64,000 nucleotides of DNA from Oxalobacteraceae bacterium AB_14 (GTDB lineage: Bacteria > Pseudomonadota > Gammaproteobacteria > Burkholderiales > Burkholderiaceae_D): positions 2,234,801 through 2,298,800 of the forward strand of contig KB906724.1 of the NCBI GenBank assembly GCA_000381565.1. Direction: 5' to 3'. The position numbers and the translations under genes were made by a program. A model generated the notes under the pieces. It searched no databases, had not been told where the DNA came from, and saw nothing but the letters and a program-made list of their open reading frames with translations. This document shows positions 1 through 8,080 of this stretch, piece by piece (position 1 is the stretch's first letter; the number at the start of each line of letters is the position of its first letter).

Positions 1-1
1 A

Positions 2-79
2 GGAAAATACCGTGGTGCAGTTATTTTAGAGTGCCGCGTAATCTATGAAAAATGTCGGGAGTTGCTGGATGAGGCCTAG
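2..79 (+). CDS. C-terminal fragment of an unknown protein
   Basis: An open frame enters from the left edge and stops at TAG 77-79, giving 25 residues that end CRELLDEA. The residue mix (charged helix, two Cys) looks protein-like rather than random. The start lies outside the window, so no function can be given. It could also be a chance frame. Confidence 0.4.
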   Translation, partial: GKYRGAVILECRVIYEKCRELLDEA

Positions 80-169
80 TTGGGATTGGCCTCCAGGCAG
101 TCGGTAGGATACAATCAAGTGAAGCTGCATCGCGCTACGCGAGTTGAAGATTTTCGCGAGCTAAGCTTA

Positions 170-194
170 GGCCGAGTACGGCCAAGAGCTGACC
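170..194. repeat. GGCC-type palindromic element, copy 1
   Basis: Two overlapping imperfect palindromes, GGCCGAGTACGGCC followed by GGCCAAGAGCTGACC, lie 30 nt before the start of the next gene. Related elements precede the other small genes of this patch. Function is unknown; nothing here identifies it as an integron attC site. Confidence 0.45.
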
Positions 195-223
195 TCCATG
201 TATCTGCGATGTGAAATAACCTG

Positions 224-685
224 ATGAAATACATTCGATTTGTTTCAAGCATCCTGACTTGTATCGTTCTGGCGAGTACCTGCCAAGCAGCCCCTATTAC
301 TAGCTACTTTCCGGGCAAAGATTTGGGGAGATTTCTGGCAGAGAAATTCGATCTGGCTACTATCCGAAGTTCGTTCGGACCTCGTCGCACGCCAGCACAG
401 CACACATTCTCGGATTTCGGGATGAAACCGAGTACGGTCACTGCAGATTCCGTGGTCTTTCTAAATCCCGGCGACTGGCTTTACGAATTGCACGTCGTCG
501 GACGAAAGGACATCAATGGCGATGGCCTGGAGGACTTGGAGGTCTGCTTCATTGACCGGGCCTTGAATGGCGGAAGCTACAACGCGGCGCAGGGGGTGCT
601 CGTCACCAGATACTCGGCAGACAGTTATGCGGTCGCATTGAGCTTCAGTCTTGAAGATGGCTTATGCGATGAGTACGCCAGGTGA
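224..685 (+). CDS. Secreted hypothetical protein with an EF-hand-like loop
   Basis: 153 residues. Residues 1-22 are a classical Sec signal peptide (MKY basic start, hydrophobic core, cleavage near CQA-A). Around residue 97 there is DINGDGLEDLEV, a D-x-N-x-D-G pattern seen in EF-hand-like and FG-GAP-type calcium-binding loops, so calcium binding is possible but unproven. I do not recognise the family. It is the first of several small plus-strand genes in an AT-richer patch, each preceded by a GGCC palindrome. Probably periplasmic or secreted. Confidence 0.6.
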   Translation: MKYIRFVSSILTCIVLASTCQAAPITSYFPGKDLGRFLAEKFDLATIRSSFGPRRTPAQHTFSDFGMKPSTVTADSVVFLNPGDWLYELHVVGRKDINGDGLEDLEVCFIDRALNGGSYNAAQGVLVTRYSADSYAVALSFSLEDGLCDEYAR

Positions 686-697
686 CCTTCTGTAAAC

Positions 698-711
698 GGC
701 CACGAGCGGCC
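698..711. repeat. GGCC-type palindromic element, copy 2
   Basis: GGCCACGAGCGGCC, an imperfect palindrome in the gap between the gene ending at 685 and the chosen start at 796. Its position argues against the longer frame from 682 being the true start of the next gene. Confidence 0.45.
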
Positions 712-795
712 AGACCGGAACTGAATATTTTCAAGTTGAAACCCTTGAACTCCTTGTATGTCAATGATGAAATTGGTGAATTAGGATTTTTACTT

Positions 796-1344
796 ATGGG
801 CCCCATTACTTATGCTCTCTGCCAAAAACCAGTTCTTGGCCTTGCGATGTTTGTCGCAACATTGTGTGAATTTCCACCTCTCGTGCAGCGCGCGCCGATT
901 TCCCTAGAGGAACAAGGAGAAACGGCTGTCAGTACATTTACTGTACCAGTCGACAAGAGTTACGAGTTCGACCTGGTATTTGAATTTCCATCTGGTGAAG
1001 CAATCCTTAAAGACCAACTGGCCGGTACAAACTCGAATAAATATTGCGAAGGAGATGCACACTATCAAGAAATCCCCTTGACAGAAAGGAAATATTTTGG
1101 GCGTCCTATTCCGATTCAAGTAATTGTGAACAAAAAAATCGATGGGCACATAATTTTCAATAAGACATTTAACTCTCTTTGTATATTTGCGTCCAGCGGA
1201 AACCCTTTTGTTAAATGGAGAAAGATTGGCCAAGTACCGCTTACCAGAGGAGATTACACCTTTGAAGTTAAGAATCTTGAGGCTCAAACAGGATTGGATG
1301 GTGTTCACACGTATATTTCATTAGCTTCGGGCCACGGGAAATGA
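796..1344 (+). CDS. Hypothetical exported protein, possibly DUF5625-like
   Basis: The frame is open from 682, but the first 38 codons cover the palindromic element at 698-711 and look non-coding. From ATG 796 the product is 182 residues and begins with a signal-like segment (hydrophobic core LGLAMFVATLC near residues 14-24). The rest is a beta-rich domain with segments such as YEFDLVFEFPSGE and a C-terminal GDYTFEVKNLEAQ. The overall look recalls the uncharacterised DUF5625 group, but this is memory of style, not a search. A weak TTAGGA lies upstream of the ATG. Confidence 0.5.
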   Translation: MGPITYALCQKPVLGLAMFVATLCEFPPLVQRAPISLEEQGETAVSTFTVPVDKSYEFDLVFEFPSGEAILKDQLAGTNSNKYCEGDAHYQEIPLTERKYFGRPIPIQVIVNKKIDGHIIFNKTFNSLCIFASSGNPFVKWRKIGQVPLTRGDYTFEVKNLEAQTGLDGVHTYISLASGHGK

Positions 1345-1470
1345 TTTACGCATCCTAAATACATTGGCTCCAAGAGTTCAATATTGCGACCGGAGACTAT
1401 GGGGCGACAACGGCATGTCGCGGCAGAGCATGATGTTTTCGCAACGGCAACATGCTATGCTGGTGAGACC

Positions 1471-1484
1471 GGCCGAGAACGGCC
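1471..1484. repeat. GGCC-type palindromic element, copy 3
   Basis: GGCCGAGAACGGCC, differing from copy 1 at one position, lies 33 nt before the lipoprotein start at 1518. The same gap (1345-1511) also holds CTATGGGGCGA at 1398-1408, an 11-mer repeated at 3066-3076. Confidence 0.45.
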
Positions 1485-1517
1485 AGCAGCAGGCGTACAC
1501 TTAAAAGAGACTTGAAA

Positions 1518-1868
1518 ATGAAAATCATTGTGCTTTTCCTGGTCGGTGCGCTCTTGTCCGCCTGCGCGACGTCCAAACAAATTATTGGTCCAAGTGGCTC
1601 TCCAGGCTATGCGATTAAATGCGGTGCGGCTGCATTGAGCGCGTGCTATGAGAAAGCTGGCGAAATCTGTCCGAGTGGATACAATATCTTGACTAGCGAC
1701 GGTGCTCGATATCTCGGCCAGCTTGGCAATGCTAATATTTCAGGAGGGTACGGCTCTGCGTCATCCGTGCCGATGATTACGCCGAACAACCTACTCGTCG
1801 AGTGCAAAGCGGCGAAGTCGTTAAGACGGCTTCAGCGGCTTTCGGCCAAGAGCTGCCACCCAGGATGA
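1518..1868 (+). CDS. Small hypothetical lipoprotein
   Basis: ATG 1518 gives 116 residues; a TTG two codons upstream (1512) is the alternative. The N-terminus MKIIVLFLVGALLSAC is a lipoprotein signal with lipobox LSAC, so the mature protein should be lipid-anchored from Cys16. The mature part is Cys-rich (CGAAALSACYEKAGEIC), suggesting disulfides in the envelope. The 3' end runs through a GGCC-type element (1844-1857), so the last codons may derive from the repeat. No family recognised. Confidence 0.6.
   Translation: MKIIVLFLVGALLSACATSKQIIGPSGSPGYAIKCGAAALSACYEKAGEICPSGYNILTSDGARYLGQLGNANISGGYGSASSVPMITPNNLLVECKAAKSLRRLQRLSAKSCHPG
1844..1857. repeat. GGCC-type palindromic element, copy 4
   Basis: GGCCAAGAGCTGCC with flanking AGCGGCTTTC on its left, inside the 3' end of the lipoprotein gene and 50 nt before the next start. 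The flank plus core resembles 2250-2271 (GCGGCTAAAAGCGGGCGGTGCC), a diverged fifth member before the 2304 gene. Confidence 0.4.
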
Positions 1869-1907
1869 CCATGAAGGATTTGTGTTTTGGAGAGGGTTGT
1901 TGGCTAC

Positions 1908-2243
1908 ATGTTCAAATTGGTGAAATCATTTAGATTCTGGTCATTGCTGCTAGGCATGGCGTCTATCGCGCCACTGGCATATTTCGTGTATCAGAATTGG
2001 ATGTTCTCCCAGTGGGTAAAAACGCAGACCAGTAATAGTGGCTATGTCTGTGGAACAGGAATGTTCGCACTGCTTGCCTTTTGTATTGCGGTCGGTGGTA
2101 TCTTCTCTGCTACTGGAAGTTTGTTGGGCATAGTCGGCTACTTGAGAATCGAAAGGCCAAGACCTAGAAGGCGAGTATTTGAGATAGTGCTGGTAGGAGC
2201 TGTCATGGTTGTCGCTATTGCAGCTGGCTTTATCCTTATCTGA
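1908..2243 (+). CDS. Small integral membrane protein
   Basis: The frame opens at TTG 1887, but ATG 1908 has GGAGAGG upstream and begins MFKLVKSFRFWSLLLG. The 111-residue product has three hydrophobic segments: about residues 10-28, 50-75 and 90-111, with a basic RPRPRRR stretch before the last. That stretch should sit in the cytoplasm. No catalytic motif or known family was seen. It is part of the run of same-strand small genes in the AT-richer patch. Confidence 0.5.
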   Translation: MFKLVKSFRFWSLLLGMASIAPLAYFVYQNWMFSQWVKTQTSNSGYVCGTGMFALLAFCIAVGGIFSATGSLLGIVGYLRIERPRPRRRVFEIVLVGAVMVVAIAAGFILI

Positions 2244-2303
2244 CATCTAGCGGCTAAAAGCGGGCGGTGCCATCATTCATAATTTTATGAAACAGAAACG
2301 AAT

Positions 2304-2477
2304 ATGAACAAAAATTTTCTCCTACTTGCTCCTATTGGAGCTGGTGTCGGAACAGCTATCTGCAATGGATTTTTTAGCGGATTTTCTCATCTTGACTGGT
2401 ATAGAATATTCTTCGTCATGATAGTTACCTTTGTTATCGAGTTGCCGATAGTTTTCTTTTCACGAAAGAAAAAATGA
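2304..2477 (+). CDS. 57-residue membrane protein, coupled to the next gene
   Basis: A short frame from ATG 2304 to TGA 2475-2477 encodes MNKNFLLLAPIGAGVG... and ends VFFSRKKK. Two hydrophobic stretches (about residues 4-25 and 34-52) and a basic tail fit a small inner-membrane protein with the tail inside. Its stop overlaps the next start as ATGA (2474-2477), typical of translational coupling, which supports both genes. A GGCC-like element lies at 2250-2271 upstream. No family recognised. Confidence 0.5.
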   Translation: MNKNFLLLAPIGAGVGTAICNGFFSGFSHLDWYRIFFVMIVTFVIELPIVFFSRKKK

Positions 2478-3046
2478 TAGCCGGTATCGGCCAAATCCAG
2501 ACAGCCGATACAAAAGCAAAGTTGAGCTTCCTTATGAAAATTTTGACACGCGTTTCTGATGTGGAAGCGAATCTCATTCATCAACAATTTCCGCTATTGG
2601 AAAAAGTATTAGAAAAAGAGTCCGATGGCGGCATGAAGAAGATTGCCATTTCCGTATTTGACCATTGGCTTCGTGATGAGTCAGAGTGGCATTTGATGGA
2701 TTGTTTCGAGGAACCTGAGCGTATTATTCGGGACAGGAAATTGGAAGCGCATTGGGCGGAAATTTTTGACCTCACTCCTGCATACACGATAAGGTACAGA
2801 GGGCGATGGCCAGACAAGGCAAGATTGGTTCTCAAACGCTATACGAATCGCGAGGGCTTCCTCAGCCAATCAAGGCTACGCATGACGAAGAGACCGTCGC
2901 AATTTCTAATATTACCTAAGCTCGAATGCATTTACGCTGCCGGATGGGATGACACAAATATTGTGTATTTTAAGAACGAGGAATTGGTTAAACCCGTCCT
3001 GGACTTGGCAACTAAGGTCGGGTTATTCCATCTAAACTATGAATAG
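2474..3046 (+). CDS. Hypothetical cytoplasmic protein
   Basis: 190 residues with no signal peptide or membrane segment. The first ~80 residues look like helical (ARM/HEAT-like) repeat sequence (KILTRVSDVEANLIHQ, KKIAISVFDHWL); the C-terminal half is mixed alpha/beta and basic. The start overlaps the preceding membrane protein stop by 4 nt, so the two are probably made together. No known family recognised. A soluble partner of the small membrane protein is possible but is inference only. Confidence 0.5.
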   Translation: MIAGIGQIQTADTKAKLSFLMKILTRVSDVEANLIHQQFPLLEKVLEKESDGGMKKIAISVFDHWLRDESEWHLMDCFEEPERIIRDRKLEAHWAEIFDLTPAYTIRYRGRWPDKARLVLKRYTNREGFLSQSRLRMTKRPSQFLILPKLECIYAAGWDDTNIVYFKNEELVKPVLDLATKVGLFHLNYE

Positions 3047-3135
3047 TGAGTAATTTGAACTTCCGCTATGGGGCGATAGCAGCCCTTCCTCAACGCAACG
3101 TATAAGTTTAATTTTCAGGTTTTTATTTTCAAAGT

Positions 3136-3471
3136 TTATCTAGGCGGTACAAGCTGGTGATCTATTGGCTTGTAGTTTATTCCGTCATAAACGTCGCTGG
3201 TTAACTGGCCGTCATATTTTCTTACTCGCACGTTAAAAAGGCGGGGCCCTGTTTCTGGAGTCCCGCCACAGTTTTTCGTGTGACGTTCGCGTACTACAAT
3301 TTCAAAGTATGACGGTTTCTCGATTACATCGGCCATGCCGCATTCATCTCTTAGCGCCGTTAGGTGGTATTTATGTATGGCGTCGATGGCAAGTTTGACT
3401 GCTTCATCTTTGGTCTTGATTTGACCGGCGAACGCCAATGCGGATGCAAGAAGCAGTACGGCTGGCGACAT
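3136..3471 (-). CDS. Secreted small hypothetical protein
   Basis: 111 residues on the minus strand. Residues 1-16 are a short signal peptide ending AFA-G. The mature part (KTKDEAVKLAIDAIHKYHL...) resembles small periplasmic domains with one helix and beta strands, and has two Cys (C44 and C68 approximately) that could pair. It is convergent with the 2474 gene and has a GGCC palindrome 17 nt upstream of its start. No family recognised. Confidence 0.55.
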   Translation of the reverse strand: MSPAVLLLASALAFAGQIKTKDEAVKLAIDAIHKYHLTALRDECGMADVIEKPSYFEIVVRERHTKNCGGTPETGPRLFNVRVRKYDGQLTSDVYDGINYKPIDHQLVPPR

Positions 3472-3487
3472 GAGCGATCTCCGATCC

Positions 3488-3500
3488 GGCCGAAGTGGCC
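3488..3500. repeat. GGCC-type palindromic element, copy 6
   Basis: GGCCGAAGTGGCC, located just upstream of the start of the minus-strand gene 3136-3471. Read on the minus strand it precedes that gene as the other copies precede the plus-strand genes. Confidence 0.4.
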
Positions 3501-3583
3501 AGACTTAGCATCGCATCAATTTCAGCAGCTATCGTTGAGCTCGCTCAGTAGTTATGTTGGCGGCCGAAATCACTTTATTTCAG

Positions 3584-3618
3584 AAAAAAAGCGCATGGCC
3601 GTTGCCGGCGCATGCGCT
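3584..3618 (-). terminator. Rho-independent terminator of the PEP-CTERM gene
   Basis: On the minus strand an 8-bp stem, AGCGCATG / CATGCGCT (3611-3618 and 3590-3597), is followed by seven T residues. It lies 35 nt past the stop of the PEP-CTERM gene, the right place and direction for its terminator. Confidence 0.75.
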
Positions 3619-3652
3619 CTTCATGGCTGCGGCACAGCCGGCCGCGCCGGGA

Positions 3653-4225
3653 TCAGCTGGTCTTCTTGCGGCGGGCTGCGTAGCCCAGCAAGCCCAAGCC
3701 GCCCAGCAACATGCCGTAGGTGGCAGGCTCAGGTACGGCTTCCAGTGGCGTCACATTCAGGCTGCCGCCGTAGGCGCCTCCGCTGCTGCCGTCAACGCTG
3801 CCGGTGATTTCCAGGTAGTACTGGCCCTCGCTCAGGTTGTTCGCATGGAACCTGAAGTAGTTCGGCAACAGTTGCGACGCGCTGAGGGACGACAAAATCA
3901 CGATATTATTGTTGATATCGATGGTGTAGTTCACCAGTTTTAGCGATGCCAGCGTCAATGATTGAGTCGAGGTGAAATCCGACGAGACCGAGCCTCCCGC
4001 TTCAAACGACGAGCCGACGCCGAATCCGATGATGTCATCAAAGGTGCCGTGCTGGTCGGTGTTGATGAAACTATTGCCAAAACTCATAGTGAAGCCGCCA
4101 TACGCGTCACTGATCTGCTGACTGAATGGCGAGCCGATGACGTTCGCGCCGACAGCGGATTGCGCCATCAGTCCGGAGCAAGCAAGCAATGCGGAAAATA
4201 TAACTGCCTTGTTTAAGACTTTCAT
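3653..4225 (-). CDS. PEP-CTERM sorted extracellular protein
   Basis: 190 residues from ATG 4225 (the frame is open 23 codons further, but MKVLNKAVIFSALLACSG is a clear signal peptide start). The C-terminus has the full exosortase signal: VPEPATYG, a hydrophobic segment (MLLGGLGLLGYA) and a basic RRKK tail. Such proteins are exported, processed by exosortase and usually linked to exopolysaccharide or biofilm matrix. The mature domain is a beta-rich FxDxA-type sequence; calcium or sugar binding is not evident. No exosortase gene lies in the window, so the sorting enzyme must be elsewhere. A single-gene unit with its own terminator. Confidence 0.85.
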   Translation of the reverse strand: MKVLNKAVIFSALLACSGLMAQSAVGANVIGSPFSQQISDAYGGFTMSFGNSFINTDQHGTFDDIIGFGVGSSFEAGGSVSSDFTSTQSLTLASLKLVNYTIDINNNIVILSSLSASQLLPNYFRFHANNLSEGQYYLEITGSVDGSSGGAYGGSLNVTPLEAVPEPATYGMLLGGLGLLGYAARRKKTS

Positions 4226-4339
4226 GCGCGTTCCAGTCATCAGTGAGGGCCGTAGGGAGGTTTGTATTGTTGTCGATATTTTATCGAAAAGCATAGCACA
4301 ATAAGTCCTGCTGGAATTGTCTATTTGACTGTATTTTCC

Positions 4340-5017
4340 CTATTTGGCAACAAGCGTGAAGCGCAGTTCCAGCTGGTCTTGCACTGCTAGCGCGCCCGCC
4401 ATCACCGAGAACGGCGTGATGCCGAAATCACTTTGTTTTAGGTTCACTTTGCCGGTGACGGTCATGATGCCCGCCGTCTCATGGATCTCCGCCGGAATCG
4501 CCATGTTGCGCGTGACGCCATGCAGCGTGATCGCCACCCGGAGCGGCTGGCCGGCGGCGCCGCGTTCGGCGTGTACTTTGACCACCGGATAGCGTTCCGC
4601 ATCCAGCACCCTGGTCAGCATATTGTTGCGTGTGCCGTCGATGGCGTCGGCGGAGGGTTGCTTTTCCAGGCCGGCGGCGATGCGCAGCTCGGCTTCGTCG
4701 ACCGTCAGCTGGTCGAGGCGAAATTGGAAATCGGCACGGTTCTGCGTTGGCGATACGGTGCCAGTGACATGGCGGCTGGCGACCAGATGATCGTGTCCCA
4801 GCCGCGCCAGCAGGCCGCCGCGCCGCACCGTGACGGCGATCAGCGATTGCGCGCTGTCGATGGTCAGCGCGCTCGCAGCCGATGGCGGATAAACGATAGG
4901 GGCGGCCGGAACCGCAGGCGCAGCCGCGGCCGGCGGCGGGTTGCCGGGCAGTTGCGTGCATGCCGCCACGCTCACGCACAGCATGCCGATTCTTAGATAA
5001 TTATATAATTTTGTCAT
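4340..5017 (-). CDS. YceI-family lipoprotein
   Basis: 225 residues. The N-terminus ends in lipobox SVAAC (Cys20), followed by an Ala/Pro-rich linker to about residue 48. Then comes a YceI-like lipocalin-fold domain: ALTIDSAQSLIAVTVRR, GLLARLGHDH, HVTGTVSP and a C-terminal KQSDFGITPFSVMAGALAV. YceI proteins bind long-chain isoprenoid or fatty ligands in the periplasm, and GHDHLVA is typical of the family branch seen with this lipid anchor. The ligand here is unknown. It is monocistronic as far as can be seen, with a divergent-looking region 5018-5422 upstream. Confidence 0.8.
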   Translation of the reverse strand: MTKLYNYLRIGMLCVSVAACTQLPGNPPPAAAAPAVPAAPIVYPPSAASALTIDSAQSLIAVTVRRGGLLARLGHDHLVASRHVTGTVSPTQNRADFQFRLDQLTVDEAELRIAAGLEKQPSADAIDGTRNNMLTRVLDAERYPVVKVHAERGAAGQPLRVAITLHGVTRNMAIPAEIHETAGIMTVTGKVNLKQSDFGITPFSVMAGALAVQDQLELRFTLVAK

Positions 5018-5422
5018 TCCACACCATGGTCATTTGGCCGTCATATTGCCCGATTATGATGCGTCTCGCTGGTCCCAGCGTGCTCCAGTTGGTTTCGTGC
5101 CCAAGCCGGTGCGGGATTTCACAAAGCATGACTCAGCAGGCTCGCCGGTGGCCTGAAACACCGGCACCATCACCTCGGTCCGGCTTCGCCCCGGCCCAGA
5201 CTTCCACCTTAATCAATCCCTAAGCCTATGCCGGCCGATAGCTGGCAAAGTAACACCTGTAGCGCGCGGTCTAAGCCTCGCGCCCGGTTGCCGGACTCCA
5301 TCAAGCCCGGCACAAATTCCGCCCAGGCGGCACCATCGCCGCCGGGCAAACAGACATCCCCACGCTCTCGAGCGTTTTCGTAACCAGCATCATCTCACGA
5401 TGACGCTGGTTTTTTTTTGCTG
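5018..5422 (+). other. 405-nt gap ending at a plus-strand terminator; possible ncRNA
   Basis: No convincing protein frame is present. The plus strand ends in two hairpins with T-runs (5362-5378 and 5382-5418), yet no plus-strand gene lies upstream, so an unannotated plus-strand transcript starting near 5000-5020 (a TATAAT sits at about 5005) is possible. The sequence was compared by eye with 6S, 4.5S, tmRNA, RNase P and cobalamin/TPP riboswitch landmarks and matches none. It could simply be untranslated sequence. Confidence 0.25.
5382..5418 (+). terminator. Strong intrinsic terminator
   Basis: AACCAGC-ATCAT pairs with ATGAC-GCTGGTT (one A-C mismatch) around loop CTCACG and is followed on the plus strand by nine T. 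On the minus strand the hairpin is followed only by TTACG, so it is best oriented for plus-strand transcription. It sits 5 nt from the stop of the minus-strand aminopeptidase and may act weakly for it too. Confidence 0.7.
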
Positions 5423-8080
5423 TTAGCCGTGCTTGGCCAGCCAGCTGTCGATCTCCGGCAGGCGGGTGGTGCGCAGCTTCACGCGGTACTGGATCGAGGC
5501 GATGGCGGTCTTGGTGTCGCCCTGTGCTTCGGCCGGCAGGTACTGCTTGGCGTAGGCGTGCAGCTTGGCTATCATCGCCAGGTCGGCCGAGCGTCCGCCC
5601 AGGCCCGGGAAGTAGCGGCTGCGCGAACTGCCATCGACCTTCTTCTCCAGTTGCGCGTAATGGCTGATGGCGAAATCGTAAGCCATGTCAGGGTGATGGC
5701 CGGCCACGTGATTCAGGATCGATGCGCCTTCGGTAGCGCCGCCTTCGTCGGTCAGCGCCAGTTCCAGCGCGCGCTGCGCCAGCGCCTTGTCCTTGGTGGT
5801 GCCCAGCAGGTCATACAGCTCGCTCTTGATCATGGACGATTTCTCTTCCTTTGCCGCGGCGTGCAGCTGGTCCCAGGTCGCGGCATCGGCGTTGGTGGCG
5901 ATCACGCCCAGGATGGGACGACGCAGCGCAGCCGGCATCGCATCCTTGTCGGTGGCGGAGGCGGCATAACGGCGGCGCGCTTCCGCCACCACGCCTTCAT
6001 CGCCGACCGCGCCCAGCACGTGGATCAGCGTCTCGCGCAGGTTGGCCACCGGCGCCGCTTCATCCGCGGCCTTGGTCCAGCCTATGCGCGCCAGCACTGG
6101 CGCCAGGCGCTTGCGGGCGTAGCGATCCAGCGCCGCCTGCTGTTCCGGCTTGCCTTCATAGCTGTAGTGCAGCGAGGCCAGCGAATCGGCGATCTGGTCC
6201 CACACTTGCGGCGCGGCGTCCACCGGCGCCTTGCTGGCCAGGTCCATGAAGCTGGAGGCCGGCATCAAGCCCGCCATGCCCAGCGACCAGCTGTCCGACA
6301 GCAGGCCCATTTGATCGATGGTTGGCAGGCCGGCGAAGCTCTCGGTCAGCGCGGCAAATGCCTTCGGCGCGTACAGCGTGCGGTAGTAGCCGCTCTGGCC
6401 CGCATTGACCAGCACCGTGCCGCAGCCCGGCAGCGTCATGCTGGCCTTGCCGTTGACGATGGCGCGCACGGGGGCGCCGCCCACGGTCTGCGCGATCACC
6501 GGCACGCGCCAGCTCAGCGGCTTCTTGTCGGTTTGGTCTTTGCTGAACTCACCCTGCGTCAGTGCGATGGTGGTCTGGCCGTTTTTGCAGACGGCATCGG
6601 CCACGCGTATCATCGGCACGCCCGGCTTGAGCGTGAAGTCGTGCGCGATCGCGGTCACCGGCTTGTGCGCGGCCTTTTCCACTTCGCGCCACAGGTCGTC
6701 GGACACCGTGTTGCCATAGGCGTGCTTGGCCATGTAGCTGCGCACGCCGGCGCGCCAGGCGTCATCGCCCACATAGTTTTCCAGCATGCGGATGACCGAC
6801 TCGCCTTTTTGATAGGTGATGCTGTCGAAGGCCTGGCTGGCCTGTTCCACGGTGCTGATGTGCTGTACCACCGGGTGCGTGGTGGCCAGCGCGTCGCGGC
6901 TCATGGCCTGTTCGCGGGTGCCGACGGCGCGCAGTTCCCATTTCCATTCCGGGTGCAGGCGGGTGGTGGTGCGCGATTCCATCCACGAGGCGAAGCCTTC
7001 GTTCAGCCACAGGTCGTCCCACCATGCCATCGTCACCAGGTCGCCGAACCACTGGTGCGCCATTTCGTGCGCGGCCACCAGGAACGAGGTTTCCTTGTCC
7101 GACTGCGTGGCCACACGCGGATCGAGCAGGATCGCGGATTCGAAGGTGAAGATCGCGCCCCAGTTTTCCATCGCGCTGAAGAACTGGCTGCGGCCCGGCG
7201 CGGCGATGTTGTCCAGCTTAGGCAGCGGATACTTCACGCCGAAGTAGTCGTTGTATTCCTTCAGCACGGCGACCGACGAATCAAGCGCGAACTGGGCCTG
7301 GCCGATCGATCCCTTTTGCGTGACGACGCCCAATTCGGTGCCGCCTTCGACCGCAGTCGCGCGTTCGAATTCGCCCAGGCCGAAGAACAGCAGGTAGGTC
7401 GACATCTTCGGCGAGGTGGCGAAGCGTACCAGGTCGCGGCCGTCGGCCAGCTTGGTGGTGGAGACCACCGGCATGTTCGACACGGCCATCTGGCCGGCCG
7501 GCACGGTCGCTTCCAGCGCGAAGGTGGCTTTGTAGAACGGCTCGTCCCACGACGGAATCACGCGGCGCGCTTCGGAGTTTTCAAACTGGGTGTACAGCGC
7601 GCGCTTTTTGTCGCCGCCGTTCTGGTAGTCCAGCGAGAACATGCCGGTCGCCTGGGTGCCGATCACGCCGGTGTAGTCCAGCTTGAGCTGGTAGCCGCCG
7701 ACGGCCAGCGGCTGGTCGAACTCGAAGGTGGCGGTCTGCTTGTCGTTGTCGACGCTGATCTTGCTGGCGGCCAGCGCCGGTTTGCCAGGGCCGGCGCTGA
7801 TCGCGACGGCGCTGAATTTCAGGTCGGCGGCGTTGAGGGTGATGCTGTTGCTGGCCTGCTTGATGTCGAGCGCGATGGTGACGCTGGCACTGAAAGTGCT
7901 GTTGGCGGCGTCCGGCGTCAGCGAGACCGCGTAGTGGGTCGGCACGGCGTTGCGGGGGAGCTGCGTGGTGACCTTGTTGGCGGCCTTGGCGGCCGGCGCG
8001 GCTGCCACAGTCAGTGGAGCGAGGCCGGAAGTAAGGCCGAGCAGCGCCATCACGGCGAGCGAAATCAGACTACGTTGCAT
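5423..8080 (-). CDS. Exported M1-family aminopeptidase
   Basis: 885 residues with an N-terminal signal peptide (core ISLAVMALLGL, cleavage near AAA). The M1 catalytic domain shows the exopeptidase motif SAMENWGA (about residue 303; GAMEN in most relatives, here S for the first G), the zinc site HEMAHQWFGD (about 337) and WWDDLWLNEGFASWME with the third zinc ligand Glu. The second half is the helical ERAP1/PepN-like C-terminal domain. It removes N-terminal residues from peptides; the signal peptide places it in the periplasm or outside, unlike cytosolic PepN. It is a single gene. The Gly-to-Ser change in the GAMEN box is tolerated in some M1 enzymes, so activity is still expected. Confidence 0.92.
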   Translation of the reverse strand: MQRSLISLAVMALLGLTSGLAPLTVAAAPAAKAANKVTTQLPRNAVPTHYAVSLTPDAANSTFSASVTIALDIKQASNSITLNAADLKFSAVAISAGPGKPALAASKISVDNDKQTATFEFDQPLAVGGYQLKLDYTGVIGTQATGMFSLDYQNGGDKKRALYTQFENSEARRVIPSWDEPFYKATFALEATVPAGQMAVSNMPVVSTTKLADGRDLVRFATSPKMSTYLLFFGLGEFERATAVEGGTELGVVTQKGSIGQAQFALDSSVAVLKEYNDYFGVKYPLPKLDNIAAPGRSQFFSAMENWGAIFTFESAILLDPRVATQSDKETSFLVAAHEMAHQWFGDLVTMAWWDDLWLNEGFASWMESRTTTRLHPEWKWELRAVGTREQAMSRDALATTHPVVQHISTVEQASQAFDSITYQKGESVIRMLENYVGDDAWRAGVRSYMAKHAYGNTVSDDLWREVEKAAHKPVTAIAHDFTLKPGVPMIRVADAVCKNGQTTIALTQGEFSKDQTDKKPLSWRVPVIAQTVGGAPVRAIVNGKASMTLPGCGTVLVNAGQSGYYRTLYAPKAFAALTESFAGLPTIDQMGLLSDSWSLGMAGLMPASSFMDLASKAPVDAAPQVWDQIADSLASLHYSYEGKPEQQAALDRYARKRLAPVLARIGWTKAADEAAPVANLRETLIHVLGAVGDEGVVAEARRRYAASATDKDAMPAALRRPILGVIATNADAATWDQLHAAAKEEKSSMIKSELYDLLGTTKDKALAQRALELALTDEGGATEGASILNHVAGHHPDMAYDFAISHYAQLEKKVDGSSRSRYFPGLGGRSADLAMIAKLHAYAKQYLPAEAQGDTKTAIASIQYRVKLRTTRLPEIDSWLAKHG

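Noticed and set aside
1..3510. Integron cassette array
   Set aside because: No recognisable attC core sites (RYYYAAC/GTTRRRY pairs) or integrase; repeats are short GGCC palindromes only, and one gene is inverted.
5018..5400. Cobalamin, TPP or SAH riboswitch, 6S or 4.5S RNA
   Set aside because: Key conserved boxes of these RNAs were looked for on both strands and not found.
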